A DNA stretch of 64,000 bases, taken from positions 90,187 through 154,186 of the forward strand of contig CACZJZ010000004.1 in NCBI GenBank assembly GCA_902781655.1. The letters are read 5' to 3'. Below, piece by piece: positions 1 to 8,775 of the stretch (position 1 is the first letter of the stretch; each line of letters opens with the position of its first letter). This DNA comes from an uncultured Lachnospiraceae bacterium. Lineage in GTDB: Bacteria > Bacillota > Clostridia > Lachnospirales > Lachnospiraceae. Under the pieces are notes generated by a model that worked only from the letters and a program-made list of their open reading frames with translations, was not told the DNA's origin and did no database searches. The position numbers and the translations under genes were made by a program.

Positions 1-1003
1 GGCCCCAGAGCCAGAAGGTATAGTTCGCGCCGTGCCAGATGCCGGTCAGTCCCCAGACGACAAGCATGTTGAAAATGTGCCGCGGCACGCTGACCCGCGA
101 GCCGCCGAGCGGAATATAGACGTAATCGCGGAACCAGCTCGACAGAGAGATGTGCCAGCGTCTCCAGAAGTCCGTCACAGATTTTGCCATATACGGGTAG
201 TTGAAGTTCTCGTCAAAATGAAACCCGAACATCTCACCCATGCCGATCGCCATGTCCGAATATCCCGAGAAATCGAACAAAATCTGAAGGGAGTAAGCCA
301 CAGCGCCGATCCAGTAGTAAAGCACCGGATGGTCCGCCCCGGCAAAATCCAGCAGCGCGAACGGGTATGACACGCAATTGGAAAGGTTGTTGGCGATGAT
401 GACCTTCTTGCAGTATCCGATCATAAACCGCTCCACACCGTAGCCGAACCGCTCTGTCGTGATGGTCCGGTGCGTGCGGATCTGCTCCTCGATCGTCTTG
501 TAGCGGACGATGGGGCCGGCGATCAGCTGTGGGAAGAACGCGACGTACAGCGCAAGCCGCAGCGGATTCTTCTGCACCTCCACATCCCCGCGGTATACGT
601 CAAAAACATAGGACATCGCCTGGAAGGTAAAAAACGAGATGCCGATCGGCAGTGCAATATTCGTCACCGGCACATTCGCATGGAAGAGATCGTTCGCCAT
701 CTTGAGCGAAAAATTGAGATATTTGAAAACAAAGAACACGCTCAGATTGGCGATCACGTCAAGGGTCAGCCAGAATCTCCGCCGCCCTGTCCCCGCGGAG
801 CGGTCGATCAGCAGCGCGAACAGATAATTTCCCAGGATGGAGGCGAGCATGATGAAGAAAAACGTGTGCTCGCCGTACCAGTAGAAGAACAGGCTCGACA
901 CCAGCAGCACGCCGTTTCTCCATCGGTCATTCCGGCATGCAAAATACAGCCCGAGCACGATCGGGAGAAACAGAAATGTGAAGATTACGCTGGAGAATAC
1001 CAT
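1..1003 (-). CDS. MBOAT-family O-acyltransferase (AlgI/DltB type), 3' end outside window
   Basis: Membrane-bound O-acyltransferase; members move an acyl group, usually acetyl, across the membrane onto an exopolysaccharide or wall polymer. I start it at ATG 1003-1001, just after the preceding gene; about 334 codons are in the window and the C-terminus lies beyond base 1. The N-terminus is hydrophobic (MVFSSVIFTFLFLPIVLG). Family hallmarks are visible near the truncated end: VTDFWRRWHISLSSWFRDY, then the catalytic-type histidine in LTGIWHGANYTFW. Also typical is FFPQLIAGPIVRY in the middle. The gene follows the DUF2142-like gene by 21 bases, so the two are probably co-transcribed and may act on the same surface polymer. 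AlgJ/SGNH-type partners usually follow such genes, but that region is not visible. The acyl substrate cannot be told from sequence. Confidence 0.9.
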   Translation of the reverse strand, partial: MVFSSVIFTFLFLPIVLGLYFACRNDRWRNGVLLVSSLFFYWYGEHTFFFIMLASILGNYLFALLIDRSAGTGRRRFWLTLDVIANLSVFFVFKYLNFSLKMANDLFHANVPVTNIALPIGISFFTFQAMSYVFDVYRGDVEVQKNPLRLALYVAFFPQLIAGPIVRYKTIEEQIRTHRTITTERFGYGVERFMIGYCKKVIIANNLSNCVSYPFALLDFAGADHPVLYYWIGAVAYSLQILFDFSGYSDMAIGMGEMFGFHFDENFNYPYMAKSVTDFWRRWHISLSSWFRDYVYIPLGGSRVSVPRHIFNMLVVWGLTGIWHGANYTFWLWG

Positions 1004-1024
1004 ATCGACCTCAAAGTAAATTTA

Positions 1025-2443
1025 TCATGCGGCATAAACGCTCACACAGAGCGGCAGAACCGTCCCCAGGACAAACCGCAGCTCCCAGAACACAGCCGCC
1101 GCGGCGGCCATCGCGGCCAGCACCGTCCGCAGTCTTCCCCGGATCCGCAGCGCGTCCGCAAAATGCATCCAGCCTGCTGTCATATAGTAAAACAGCGGGA
1201 GAATCGATGCAAGAAGATACCGACCCTGCGGCTGAAAATCCATCGCGTAGCTGTACCAGAGCCACAGCGCCCACACCGAAAGCGCAGCCGCAATCACCGC
1301 GGCATGAAAGAAACGGCGTCTCCCGCTCCGCCTCCGCTCTCCGGCCATCCCGAAGACGACAGCCAGCGCGGCGCCGCCGAACAGAAAGCAGCGGTTGTAC
1401 AAATAGAGTCCCGGCCCCGCGAAAATGCTGTTTGCTCCGTAACTTGCAATGAACGATTTCAGCATCTGCGAAAACAGCCCCGTCTCCCGGAACATCTCCG
1501 GAATCGACTTGCCCTGCGCGCGATACGTCGGGGGAAAGATACCCTGCAGCGGCTCCCGTACCTTCCGCATGGTCGCAAGGCCGAACAGATCCCCGTGAAA
1601 GAGCACCGCGCTCCGCACGAACCACCATCCGGCTCCCGCAAGCACAAGCGCAAGCACCAGAAACCCACGCCGCAGCAGAAGCATCCTGTCGCAGACCAGC
1701 CCTTTTCCCTCACGCCGGTCAGAACCTGAACGCGACGCGGGGTATAAAAACGCCCCGACAAACAGCACCACTGCCGCCAGCACATACCCATAGGCATTGT
1801 AATAGGTAAGAAGGCAGAGCACGAGACCGGCCGCCAGCAGAACACAGTGCCGGATCTCCGGCCCCTCCTGATACACTGCCACCAGCGCCAGCAAAATCAT
1901 CGCGGTCGAAAGAAGACTCATGGACTCCGTGTTGACATACGTGTGCACAAACAGCTGCTCCGGCCAGAACATCACGATATAGCAGAATGCCCAGCGAACC
2001 GCGCGGTCCTGCAAAACTCTGCGCGAGAGAAAATAGACCGTCACGGCCATCAGCAGGCCGGAAGCCACGTTGACACAGCGCGCCGCCATTGTGAGCGCGG
2101 CCTCCTGCCCCGTGAAGAAAGATGTGAGGCGCATAGCCCAGCCCATAAAAATGTAAGGAAGATACGGGAAAAAGGCATAAGAGCCGCCGTAGCCCGCAAT
2201 CTGCACCTCCGGCTCGAATCCCGTGGGCAGCGTCCCATGATCACAGATATACCGAGGAATGACAATCCGCGTGAACTCATCCGGCGGATTGACCAGCATC
2301 GGCGACGTCGGCTGAAGAGGCTGAAACCAGGCGAGCAGCAGCGCCGTTGCCGCAAACAGCGCCAGATACAAAGCCAGAATGCCCCTCTCCAGAAAGTCTG
2401 TCCGCACTCCTGATTTTTCCCCCGCCGTGCTTTTCTTCGTCAT
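1025..2443 (-). CDS. Polytopic membrane protein, DUF2142/GT-C glycosyltransferase-like
   Basis: A protein of about 472 residues with many membrane segments and an early extracytoplasmic loop carrying NPPDE (residues 52-56) followed by TRIVIPRYICDHGTLP. That pattern (Pro-Asp-Glu, then a lumenal helix ending in LP) is what I associate with DUF2142 and related GT-C glycosyltransferases, which use lipid-linked sugars outside the membrane. Arg/Lys-rich cytoplasmic loops alternate with hydrophobic stretches to the C-terminus. The start is taken at MTKKS because GGAG lies 7 bases upstream; an in-frame ATG 18 bases earlier lacks such a site. It heads a probable two-gene unit with the MBOAT gene, suggesting synthesis and acylation of a surface glycan. 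I see no catalytic proof, so a transport-like role is not excluded. Confidence 0.6.
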   Translation of the reverse strand: MTKKSTAGEKSGVRTDFLERGILALYLALFAATALLLAWFQPLQPTSPMLVNPPDEFTRIVIPRYICDHGTLPTGFEPEVQIAGYGGSYAFFPYLPYIFMGWAMRLTSFFTGQEAALTMAARCVNVASGLLMAVTVYFLSRRVLQDRAVRWAFCYIVMFWPEQLFVHTYVNTESMSLLSTAMILLALVAVYQEGPEIRHCVLLAAGLVLCLLTYYNAYGYVLAAVVLFVGAFLYPASRSGSDRREGKGLVCDRMLLLRRGFLVLALVLAGAGWWFVRSAVLFHGDLFGLATMRKVREPLQGIFPPTYRAQGKSIPEMFRETGLFSQMLKSFIASYGANSIFAGPGLYLYNRCFLFGGAALAVVFGMAGERRRSGRRRFFHAAVIAAALSVWALWLWYSYAMDFQPQGRYLLASILPLFYYMTAGWMHFADALRIRGRLRTVLAAMAAAAAVFWELRFVLGTVLPLCVSVYAA

Positions 2444-2549
2444 TCTGATACTCCATGCCATACTCGCTGCGCCGCCCTCAAACAGATGCCGCGCGTCAGA
2501 TATTTTGTCCCAATGCAGTTATCATACCATGATTCAGAGCCTGCACGTT

Positions 2550-2577
2550 TTGCAATATAAATAAACTGTGCTAGAAT
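2550..2577 (+). promoter_or_regulatory. Sigma-A-type promoter for the DUF3048 lipoprotein
   Basis: TTGCAA (2550-2555), 16-base spacer, TAGAAT (2572-2577), about 85 bases before the lipoprotein start. Both hexamers match the vegetative consensus at four or five positions. Confidence 0.5.
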
Positions 2578-2662
2578 GAAAAAGCAATTTGCCTTTTTCC
2601 TTCAAATGTAAACAAAATACAGATGATTACTTTGCATGAATGAAACAGGAGACAAAATATTT

Positions 2663-3814
2663 ATGAAGAAGAATCAGAGAATCTGGAGCGCTGTCACAGC
2701 CGCTATGATTGCCGCCTCCGTCCTTGCTGGCTGCGGAAGCAATGATTCCTCCGCGCTGAATACCGTTTCTGTGCCGGAGGAATCTATTCCCACCAGCACC
2801 GCCTCCGACTCGGCAGAGGCGTCCACCGAGGCATCCACGGAACAGACTTCCGCGGAAATTCCCGACGGCGACTATCTCTCCGAGCTGACCGGAACCCCGA
2901 TCAGCGAGGACATCAAGGATCAGCGCCCGATCGCGGCCATGGTTGACAACGAGAAGACCGCTCTGCCGCACTACGGCACGGCGGATGCCGATATCGTATA
3001 TGAGCTGATGAACAGCACCGAGAACGACCGCGTCACCCGTCTGATGTGCGTCGTCAAGGACTGGGGCGCCATCAAGCAGCTCGGCTCCATCCGCTCCACT
3101 CGTCCCACCAACATCCTTCTGATGGGCGAATATAACGCTGTCCTCTGCCACGACGGCGGCCCGTTCTACATCGACGAATACCTCAAGAACGCCTGGGCAG
3201 ACCACCTCTCCGGCGTCTTCTCCCGCGTGAAGAACGGAAAGGACTGGGAATTTACCGAATACATCTGCACCGGCGACCTCGACAGCAACCTGGATTCCGC
3301 CGGCATCTCCAAGACCTACAACCAGTACGCCGTGGATTCCGCCAAAACCTCCCATTTCCAGTTCGCCCAGTGGGGCACCGAATTTGACCTCGCCGACAAA
3401 TACAGCGATGCCAGCGCCGCAACCGACGTGGACCTCAGCGCCGCCTTCAAGCACAACAAATCCGCGCTGAAATACAACGACAGCACCGGCACCTACGACT
3501 ACTACGAATACGGCAGCCGCCATGAAGACGCAGACAGCGGTGACCCCCTCACCTTCAAGAACGTCATCCTTGAGAACTGCACCTTCTCCCAGCTCGACAA
3601 GAACGGATACCTGATCTACAACTGCATCGCCTCCAACCAGAAAGGATACTACCTCACCAACGGCAAAATGATCCCCATCTTCTGGACCAAGACCGACGCG
3701 ACACAGCCCACCCAGTTCTTCGACTCCGACGGCAACGAACTCGTGCTCAACACCGGCAAAACCTATATCTCCCTCGTGCCGTCCGACTACTGGGATTCCA
3801 TCACCATCCAGTAG
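2663..3814 (+). CDS. DUF3048 (YerB-like) lipoprotein
   Basis: Surface lipoprotein of 383 residues. The N-terminus MKKNQRIWSAVTAAMIAASV runs into the lipobox LAGC, followed by a Ser/Thr/Glu-rich spacer of roughly 50 residues that would hold the domain off the membrane. The mature part (from about residue 75: DIKDQRPIAAMVDNEKTALP, then LGSIRSTRPTNILL and FYIDEYLKN) matches DUF3048, the family of Bacillus YerB; its biochemical role is not established. The start is ATG 2663 rather than 2636, since AGGAG lies about 10 bases upstream of 2663 and the longer form would put nine charged residues before the signal peptide. It stands alone, with its own promoter and a bidirectional terminator separating it from the convergent GH13 gene. 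Confidence 0.88.
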   Translation: MKKNQRIWSAVTAAMIAASVLAGCGSNDSSALNTVSVPEESIPTSTASDSAEASTEASTEQTSAEIPDGDYLSELTGTPISEDIKDQRPIAAMVDNEKTALPHYGTADADIVYELMNSTENDRVTRLMCVVKDWGAIKQLGSIRSTRPTNILLMGEYNAVLCHDGGPFYIDEYLKNAWADHLSGVFSRVKNGKDWEFTEYICTGDLDSNLDSAGISKTYNQYAVDSAKTSHFQFAQWGTEFDLADKYSDASAATDVDLSAAFKHNKSALKYNDSTGTYDYYEYGSRHEDADSGDPLTFKNVILENCTFSQLDKNGYLIYNCIASNQKGYYLTNGKMIPIFWTKTDATQPTQFFDSDGNELVLNTGKTYISLVPSDYWDSITIQ

Positions 3815-3840
3815 AGTAGCCCCATCCGGCACAGATTCCA

Positions 3841-3885
3841 GAAAAGCGATCCCACCCGAACGCAGTTCAGGTGGGATCGCTTTTC
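3841..3885. terminator. Bidirectional intrinsic terminator
   Basis: A perfect 16-bp stem, GAAAAGCGATCCCACC (3841-3856) with its complement at 3870-3885, and a 13-base loop. The A-run inside one arm and T-run inside the other let it serve the lipoprotein gene (+) and the GH13 gene (-), which converge here. Confidence 0.9.
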
Positions 3886-3920
3886 TGATCTCATATTCTT
3901 TCTGCTGCACGCACCCGCGA

Positions 3921-5579
3921 TCAGTCTCTCCTGATCGTCACAAACGACTGCGGCCCCATCGTGATCTCATTCTCTCCTGTCGTCACATCTCCAATCTGAT
4001 ACAGCACTTCGCCAGCAGAGGCGACCGGTGCCGTGCAGGACTTTGCCTTCGGGTTGACCGCAATCAGGAGGCCCGATCTCCGATAAACGAATACCGGGCT
4101 GTCCGCCTCGGCATATACCACTTCAAACGGCGCGTCGGAGCAGAGTTCGTCACGGCTCTGGCGGAAAGCGAGTATAGATTTGACTGCATTCAGCAGAGAA
4201 CCCGGATCCTGTTCCTCCGCCGCCACAGTAGGTGCGTCCGGCGCCGGATCGACCGGCAGATAGAGCTTTGACGCGTCCGCGGTCGAGAAACCAAGATTCC
4301 TGTCCGCATTCCACTGCATAGGTGTTCTCGACCCGGTCCGGAAATATCCTCCCTCCTTCGTAGGCACATCGAGATAGCGCATGCCGATCTCATCGCCATA
4401 ATACAGGAACGGCGCTCCGGGCAGCGTGAAGAGACAGGCGTAGGCAATCTTCAGCTCGTCCGGCGTCAGATTCCAGCGCGGGCGCTGCGTGTCGTGATTG
4501 CAGGTGAGGAAACACCACAGACCGTACTCTTTCGAGGCTTCGTACTGCGGAACATAATCCTTTGTAAAGCGCGTGATATCCGAATCGACCGTGCTGCGGA
4601 AGTAGGAATGATCCGCGAGCTTTCCGGACCAGAACGCATCCTCCATCGTGCCGCGCATGACCGCACCGTTCTCCTTCTCCGCGAACGCTCCGCTCTCCAT
4701 GACAGTCTGTCCGGTCCGGTCCGCAAAGCTGTTCCAGTAATCGCGCATCAGCGTGGAGTAGCCATTCCCCATGCTGTTCAGATAGAAATCCATGTGGAAG
4801 CCATATTTCAGCGCCTGCGTCGGGCAGGACCACTCCGAGACCATGGCCGCCTCCGGATAATCCCGGTCCAGCTCTCCACGTATCTCCGTCCAGATCGCGC
4901 CGGTCCCGCTCTTATCCTCGTCGTCCTTTTTCACGAGCGAAGCCGCCATATCGACACGGAATCCATCACAGCCATGGTCCAGCCAGAAGCGCATAATCTC
5001 CTTCAGCGCCTCCACCGTCGCGCGCGGCCCCGGCGCATCCATCGGCTGCTGCCAGTGCTGCGTCGGATGCAGGAAACCATAATTGAGCGCCGGCTGGCAC
5101 TTATAGAAATTCAAAATATACGTTGCGCTCCGCTCGCTCTCCCCGCCGATATAGGGCAGGCCATCCGCGTCCTGGAAACAGAAGTCCGTCCAGATAAAGC
5201 GGTCCGAGTACTCATTCCGCACTGCCTTCTGGCTCTCCCGGAACCAGGCATGCTCCTCCGATGTGTGCCCGGCGACCAGATCGAGCAGAACATGCATTCC
5301 TCTCCGGTGCGCCTCCCTGAACAGACGGTACGCGTCCTCGTTGGTGCCATAGCGCGGCGCAATCTTCAGATAATCGCGGACATCGTACCCCGCATCCTTG
5401 AACGGCGAATCATACCATGGATTGATCCAGAGCGCGTTGCACCCGAGCGAGCGGATATAGTCAAGCTTCTCGATGATCCCCCCGATATCTCCGATGCCGT
5501 CCCCGTTGGTATCATAAAACGACTGCGGGTAGATTTCATAAAACACTGCCCTGGAAAGCCACGCTGGTTTTCTGTTCAT
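3921..5579 (-). CDS. Glycoside hydrolase family 13, alpha-glucosidase-like
   Basis: Cytoplasmic alpha-glucan/oligosaccharide hydrolase of 552 residues with no signal peptide. The (beta/alpha)8 barrel begins at AVFYEIYPQSFYD. The GH13 catalytic residues are all visible: nucleophile D210 in GFRVDMA, acid/base E249 in MVSEW, and the transition-state stabiliser D363 in CNHDTQR. DTNGDGIGDIGGI (residues 23-35) is the calcium-type loop of the oligo-1,6-glucosidase branch. A C-terminal beta domain ends in GPQSFVTIRRD. The start is set at MNRKP, preceded by GAGGAGG; an upstream ATG is 24 bases earlier without a better site. It lies 124 bases downstream of a GH32 sucrose/fructan hydrolase, so the pair probably serves sucrose-type or starch-type oligosaccharides. 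Exact substrate is not determinable. Confidence 0.88.
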   Translation of the reverse strand: MNRKPAWLSRAVFYEIYPQSFYDTNGDGIGDIGGIIEKLDYIRSLGCNALWINPWYDSPFKDAGYDVRDYLKIAPRYGTNEDAYRLFREAHRRGMHVLLDLVAGHTSEEHAWFRESQKAVRNEYSDRFIWTDFCFQDADGLPYIGGESERSATYILNFYKCQPALNYGFLHPTQHWQQPMDAPGPRATVEALKEIMRFWLDHGCDGFRVDMAASLVKKDDEDKSGTGAIWTEIRGELDRDYPEAAMVSEWSCPTQALKYGFHMDFYLNSMGNGYSTLMRDYWNSFADRTGQTVMESGAFAEKENGAVMRGTMEDAFWSGKLADHSYFRSTVDSDITRFTKDYVPQYEASKEYGLWCFLTCNHDTQRPRWNLTPDELKIAYACLFTLPGAPFLYYGDEIGMRYLDVPTKEGGYFRTGSRTPMQWNADRNLGFSTADASKLYLPVDPAPDAPTVAAEEQDPGSLLNAVKSILAFRQSRDELCSDAPFEVVYAEADSPVFVYRRSGLLIAVNPKAKSCTAPVASAGEVLYQIGDVTTGENEITMGPQSFVTIRRD

Positions 5580-5703
5580 ACATACCTCCTCTGCTATATC
5601 CATTCCGATGCCAACAGATCAGGCATCATGAATTGACAAAATCACTCTGACCGCGCCAGCTTTCCGCCATGTCAGGCGATGCCGGCACACTTCACTGTTC
5701 TCA

Positions 5704-7182
5704 TCAAATGACAAAATCATCCCTGACCGCGGGCTTCAATGTCCAAAGCCGCACAAACGCGTCGCCCCGCACGGAGAAATGATCCTCCCCCTCCTCCGGA
5801 AACACCCTGCTTGTGAAAACCGCGTCTCCGTCGTTGACAAAAATCTCGCAGGAACTGTGGTCGAGGAAGATGCGAAGGTGCGTCAGTCCTCCCGGCAGCG
5901 GCCGTGCCCGGCTCTCCCCCTGCTCCGTATTGAAGCGCCGCTTCATCCCGCTCCGGTCAACCGTGATTACCTTCTGCGTCTCGGAATACCGGATCGTGAG
6001 TCCGCCGTTTCCATCCCTGCCGCAGAACAGATCGACGTCCGCATCGCCCGGCCGCACGTACAGCTCGATCTCGCAGGCTCTGGGCAGCGGTGCCGTGCCG
6101 GACAGCTCCTCCCCGCGCAGATCGATCTCCTCCTGCCGGAGCTGACGGAGCAGCGGCAGCGGCTGCTGAATGAGACGGCGCCCCCGGATGGTGAGCTCGC
6201 GCGGCAGCGTCATGCATCCCTGCCAGTCCTCCTCGTCCGTCGGGTACGAGGAATCCGGCAGTCCCATCCAGGCGACCAGCACAGCCTTGCTCTCATCCTG
6301 TATATTGTTGGCACACTCCGCCGCGTAGGAATCAAACCCGAAATCCAGCACATGGAACCTTCCCTCCGGCGTAAAAATCAGAGAATCCCAGTCCATGGTG
6401 CCGATGATGTAGCCATTGTGATTTCTGGAATTGCCGCGTCCCGGGAGCGTCAGATGCTGCGGGCAGAACATCAGGATTTCCTTCCCGCCGATATGCTCAA
6501 TGCTCGGGCACTCCCACATATCGCCAAAATCCTCGAATCCCGGAACCTTCAGCTGTCCGAGAAAATGCCAGCCGTGCAGAAGATCCTCCGCGCCGTAGAC
6601 CAGCGCGCAGCCGTGGCCGTCCTTTGTCTGCGCGCCGAGAATGATGTAATTCTTCCCCCGCTTCCGGTCGACGATAATCTTCGGGTCGCGCTGGTGCTCA
6701 GTGTAGTCTGGATGCGCGCCGAACAGCGGCAGCGGATACTTCTCCGTCCAGCCGTCGTCCCGGAGCTTGGCGAGACAGGTATAAGGATGCCTCGTCCAGT
6801 CCGGATCGCGGTGATTTCCCGTATAGTACAGATATACAGCATCCCCGATCGGCATGGCGGAGCCGGAATAGGCGCCCCTGTTGTCATAGGTGTCTCCCGG
6901 CATCAGACAGACGCCCAGATTTTTCCATGTAATGAGATCCCCCGATACCGTATGATACCAGTATTTCAGCCCGTGCACAGCGCCCCACGGACACCACTGG
7001 TAAAACAGATGCCATTCATTGTCATGCCAAACAAACCCGTTCGGATCGTTCATCAGCCCGGTCACCGGCTGCAGATGAAAGGTCTGGCGATAGCGCGATA
7101 CCCTCGTCCTGCAGTAAAGATCCCACAGCTCCTGCGGGTCCTTCAGCACACGATACTTCTCCTCTCTTGTCCACTCTCTCAT
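5704..7182 (-). CDS. Glycoside hydrolase family 32 (sucrose-6-phosphate hydrolase / fructosidase)
   Basis: Splits the fructosyl bond of sucrose, sucrose-6-phosphate or fructans. 492 residues, no signal peptide, so intracellular. The GH32 triad is present: nucleophile D46 in NDPNG (45-49), transition-state D166 in RDPK, acid/base E224 in WECP. The five-blade propeller is followed by a C-terminal beta sandwich (from about residue 350; FLDHSSCEIFVNDGD is typical). The start MREWTREEK has GGAGG six bases upstream; a longer reading from 7218 would add 12 residues with no site. No PTS or sugar transporter lies beside it, so whether its substrate is phosphorylated cannot be judged. It is separated by 174 bases from murF upstream, in which I see no clear terminator. 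Confidence 0.9.
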   Translation of the reverse strand: MREWTREEKYRVLKDPQELWDLYCRTRVSRYRQTFHLQPVTGLMNDPNGFVWHDNEWHLFYQWCPWGAVHGLKYWYHTVSGDLITWKNLGVCLMPGDTYDNRGAYSGSAMPIGDAVYLYYTGNHRDPDWTRHPYTCLAKLRDDGWTEKYPLPLFGAHPDYTEHQRDPKIIVDRKRGKNYIILGAQTKDGHGCALVYGAEDLLHGWHFLGQLKVPGFEDFGDMWECPSIEHIGGKEILMFCPQHLTLPGRGNSRNHNGYIIGTMDWDSLIFTPEGRFHVLDFGFDSYAAECANNIQDESKAVLVAWMGLPDSSYPTDEEDWQGCMTLPRELTIRGRRLIQQPLPLLRQLRQEEIDLRGEELSGTAPLPRACEIELYVRPGDADVDLFCGRDGNGGLTIRYSETQKVITVDRSGMKRRFNTEQGESRARPLPGGLTHLRIFLDHSSCEIFVNDGDAVFTSRVFPEEGEDHFSVRGDAFVRLWTLKPAVRDDFVI

Positions 7183-7356
7183 ACCCGCCTCCGAACAGCT
7201 TCCGCCTGAAACCGCCATTGTGCCATGGCGCGGCGCCCAGCAAAGTTCCTCTGCTTTTGAGTATCTCCGGGCAGAACCCTGCCGCCGCTGCCGTTCTCAT
7301 GCCTCTGCAGAAGGCCGTCAGAGTCAGAACAGTCCGTCTGCTCCTCACGTTCTTCC

Positions 7357-8775
7357 TCAAAGATCTCCATACACCGATTTTGCCATATCCGCCGTGTATG
7401 CCGCAAGCTTCTCGAGCGCCATCGCATGCGATGCCTTGAAGTAGAAGACCGTCTCCGGACCGAGAAGAGCGCGCAGGACAGGCTCTGCCTCCTCCCTGCT
7501 ATGGCAGATGCGCACATCCGCAAGGCCGCGGCGCTCTGCCTCATCCGCAATCCAGCCTGCTGCCCTGCCCACTGTGATCAGCGTATCAATATTTCCCTCC
7601 GCCGCGGCGCGCCCGACCTCCCGGTGCAGCCGCTCCTCCGCGTCCCCGAGCTCCATCATATCGCCGAGCACAGCCACATGACGCTGTCCCTTCGTATGCG
7701 ACAGCGTCAGAAGTCCCGCCTTCATCGACTGCGGATTGGCGTTATATGTATCGTTGTAAACAATAATCCCCTCCGGCAGGCGGACCGTCTCCATCCGCAT
7801 CGCGGTCGGCACATAATGGGCGATCCCGGCTGCAATCTCCTTTGCCGTCATGCCGTAATGCATCCCGATCGCGGCCGCCGTCAGCGCCGGATAGATCATG
7901 TGGCGCCCCAGCGCCGGCACCTTCACCGGAAACGATCCGTCCGGCGTCTCCATCGTGAACTGCACTGCGTCCTGCAGCGTGTCCTCAATATGCACCGCGC
8001 GGAACGTGCAGTCCCTGCTCTCACCGACCCAGGCAAAATGAAACTTTTCCTGCTTCTCTCTGTCCTCCCGGAGCGTCCGCAGATAGGCGTCGTCGCCGTT
8101 CATGACAGCCAGTCCGCCCTCCGCAAGGCCGCCGAAGATCTCGCATTTTGCCTTGAAAATGTTCTCCTTCTTTCCCCCGAGATTGCCGATGTGCGCCTCT
8201 CCGATATTGGTGATGACCGCGCAGGTGGGCTGCGCGATGTGCACGAGATAGTCAATCTCGCCGAAATGATTCATTCCCATTTCGACGACAGCCATCTGTG
8301 TCCCGCGGTCAAGACGCAGAATCGTCCGCGGCACGCCGATATTATTGTTGAAATTGGCCTCCGTCCGGAGCGTGCAAAATCGCTCCGACAGCACGGCATA
8401 GATCATGTCCTTCATCGTGGTCTTGCCGACGCTGCCCGTCACCGCGACCACCGGAATGGCAAAGCGGCGCCGGTACGCCCGCGCCAGATCTCCGGCTGCG
8501 AGCAGCGTATCCTGCACCTTTACATAAAATTTTCCCGGCATATATTCATCCGGGTCCTCGGACACGACCGCTCCTGAAGCGCCTGCCGCGAGGGCCGCCT
8601 TCACAAACCTGTGACCGTCCGCCTTTTCTCCCCGGAACGCAAAGAATACATTGCCAGGCTTTATCCTCCGGTTGTCGCTCTCCGCTCCCGTGATCGGCGT
8701 GTCCTCCCCGCGGAAGTCTCCCAGCAGCTCCCCGTGGACCGCCTCCCGCAGCTCCCTCAGTGTTATTGTCTCCAT
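7357..8775 (-). CDS. murF: UDP-N-acetylmuramoyl-tripeptide--D-alanyl-D-alanine ligase
   Basis: Last cytoplasmic step of the peptidoglycan precursor: joins D-Ala-D-Ala to UDP-MurNAc-tripeptide with ATP. 472 residues, the normal MurF length. Visible: an N-terminal UDP-binding domain (ITGAESDNRRIKPGNVFFAF), the Mur-ligase P-loop VTGSVGKTTMKDM, the NNNIGVPRTIL motif, the metal-binding VVEMGMNHFGEI, and the C-terminal Rossmann domain with YNDTYNANPQSM. Its start codon lies inside the end of ddl (13-base overlap), so the two are translationally coupled. That makes sense since Ddl makes the dipeptide that MurF uses. Confidence 0.96.
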   Translation of the reverse strand: METITLRELREAVHGELLGDFRGEDTPITGAESDNRRIKPGNVFFAFRGEKADGHRFVKAALAAGASGAVVSEDPDEYMPGKFYVKVQDTLLAAGDLARAYRRRFAIPVVAVTGSVGKTTMKDMIYAVLSERFCTLRTEANFNNNIGVPRTILRLDRGTQMAVVEMGMNHFGEIDYLVHIAQPTCAVITNIGEAHIGNLGGKKENIFKAKCEIFGGLAEGGLAVMNGDDAYLRTLREDREKQEKFHFAWVGESRDCTFRAVHIEDTLQDAVQFTMETPDGSFPVKVPALGRHMIYPALTAAAIGMHYGMTAKEIAAGIAHYVPTAMRMETVRLPEGIIVYNDTYNANPQSMKAGLLTLSHTKGQRHVAVLGDMMELGDAEERLHREVGRAAAEGNIDTLITVGRAAGWIADEAERRGLADVRICHSREEAEPVLRALLGPETVFYFKASHAMALEKLAAYTADMAKSVYGDL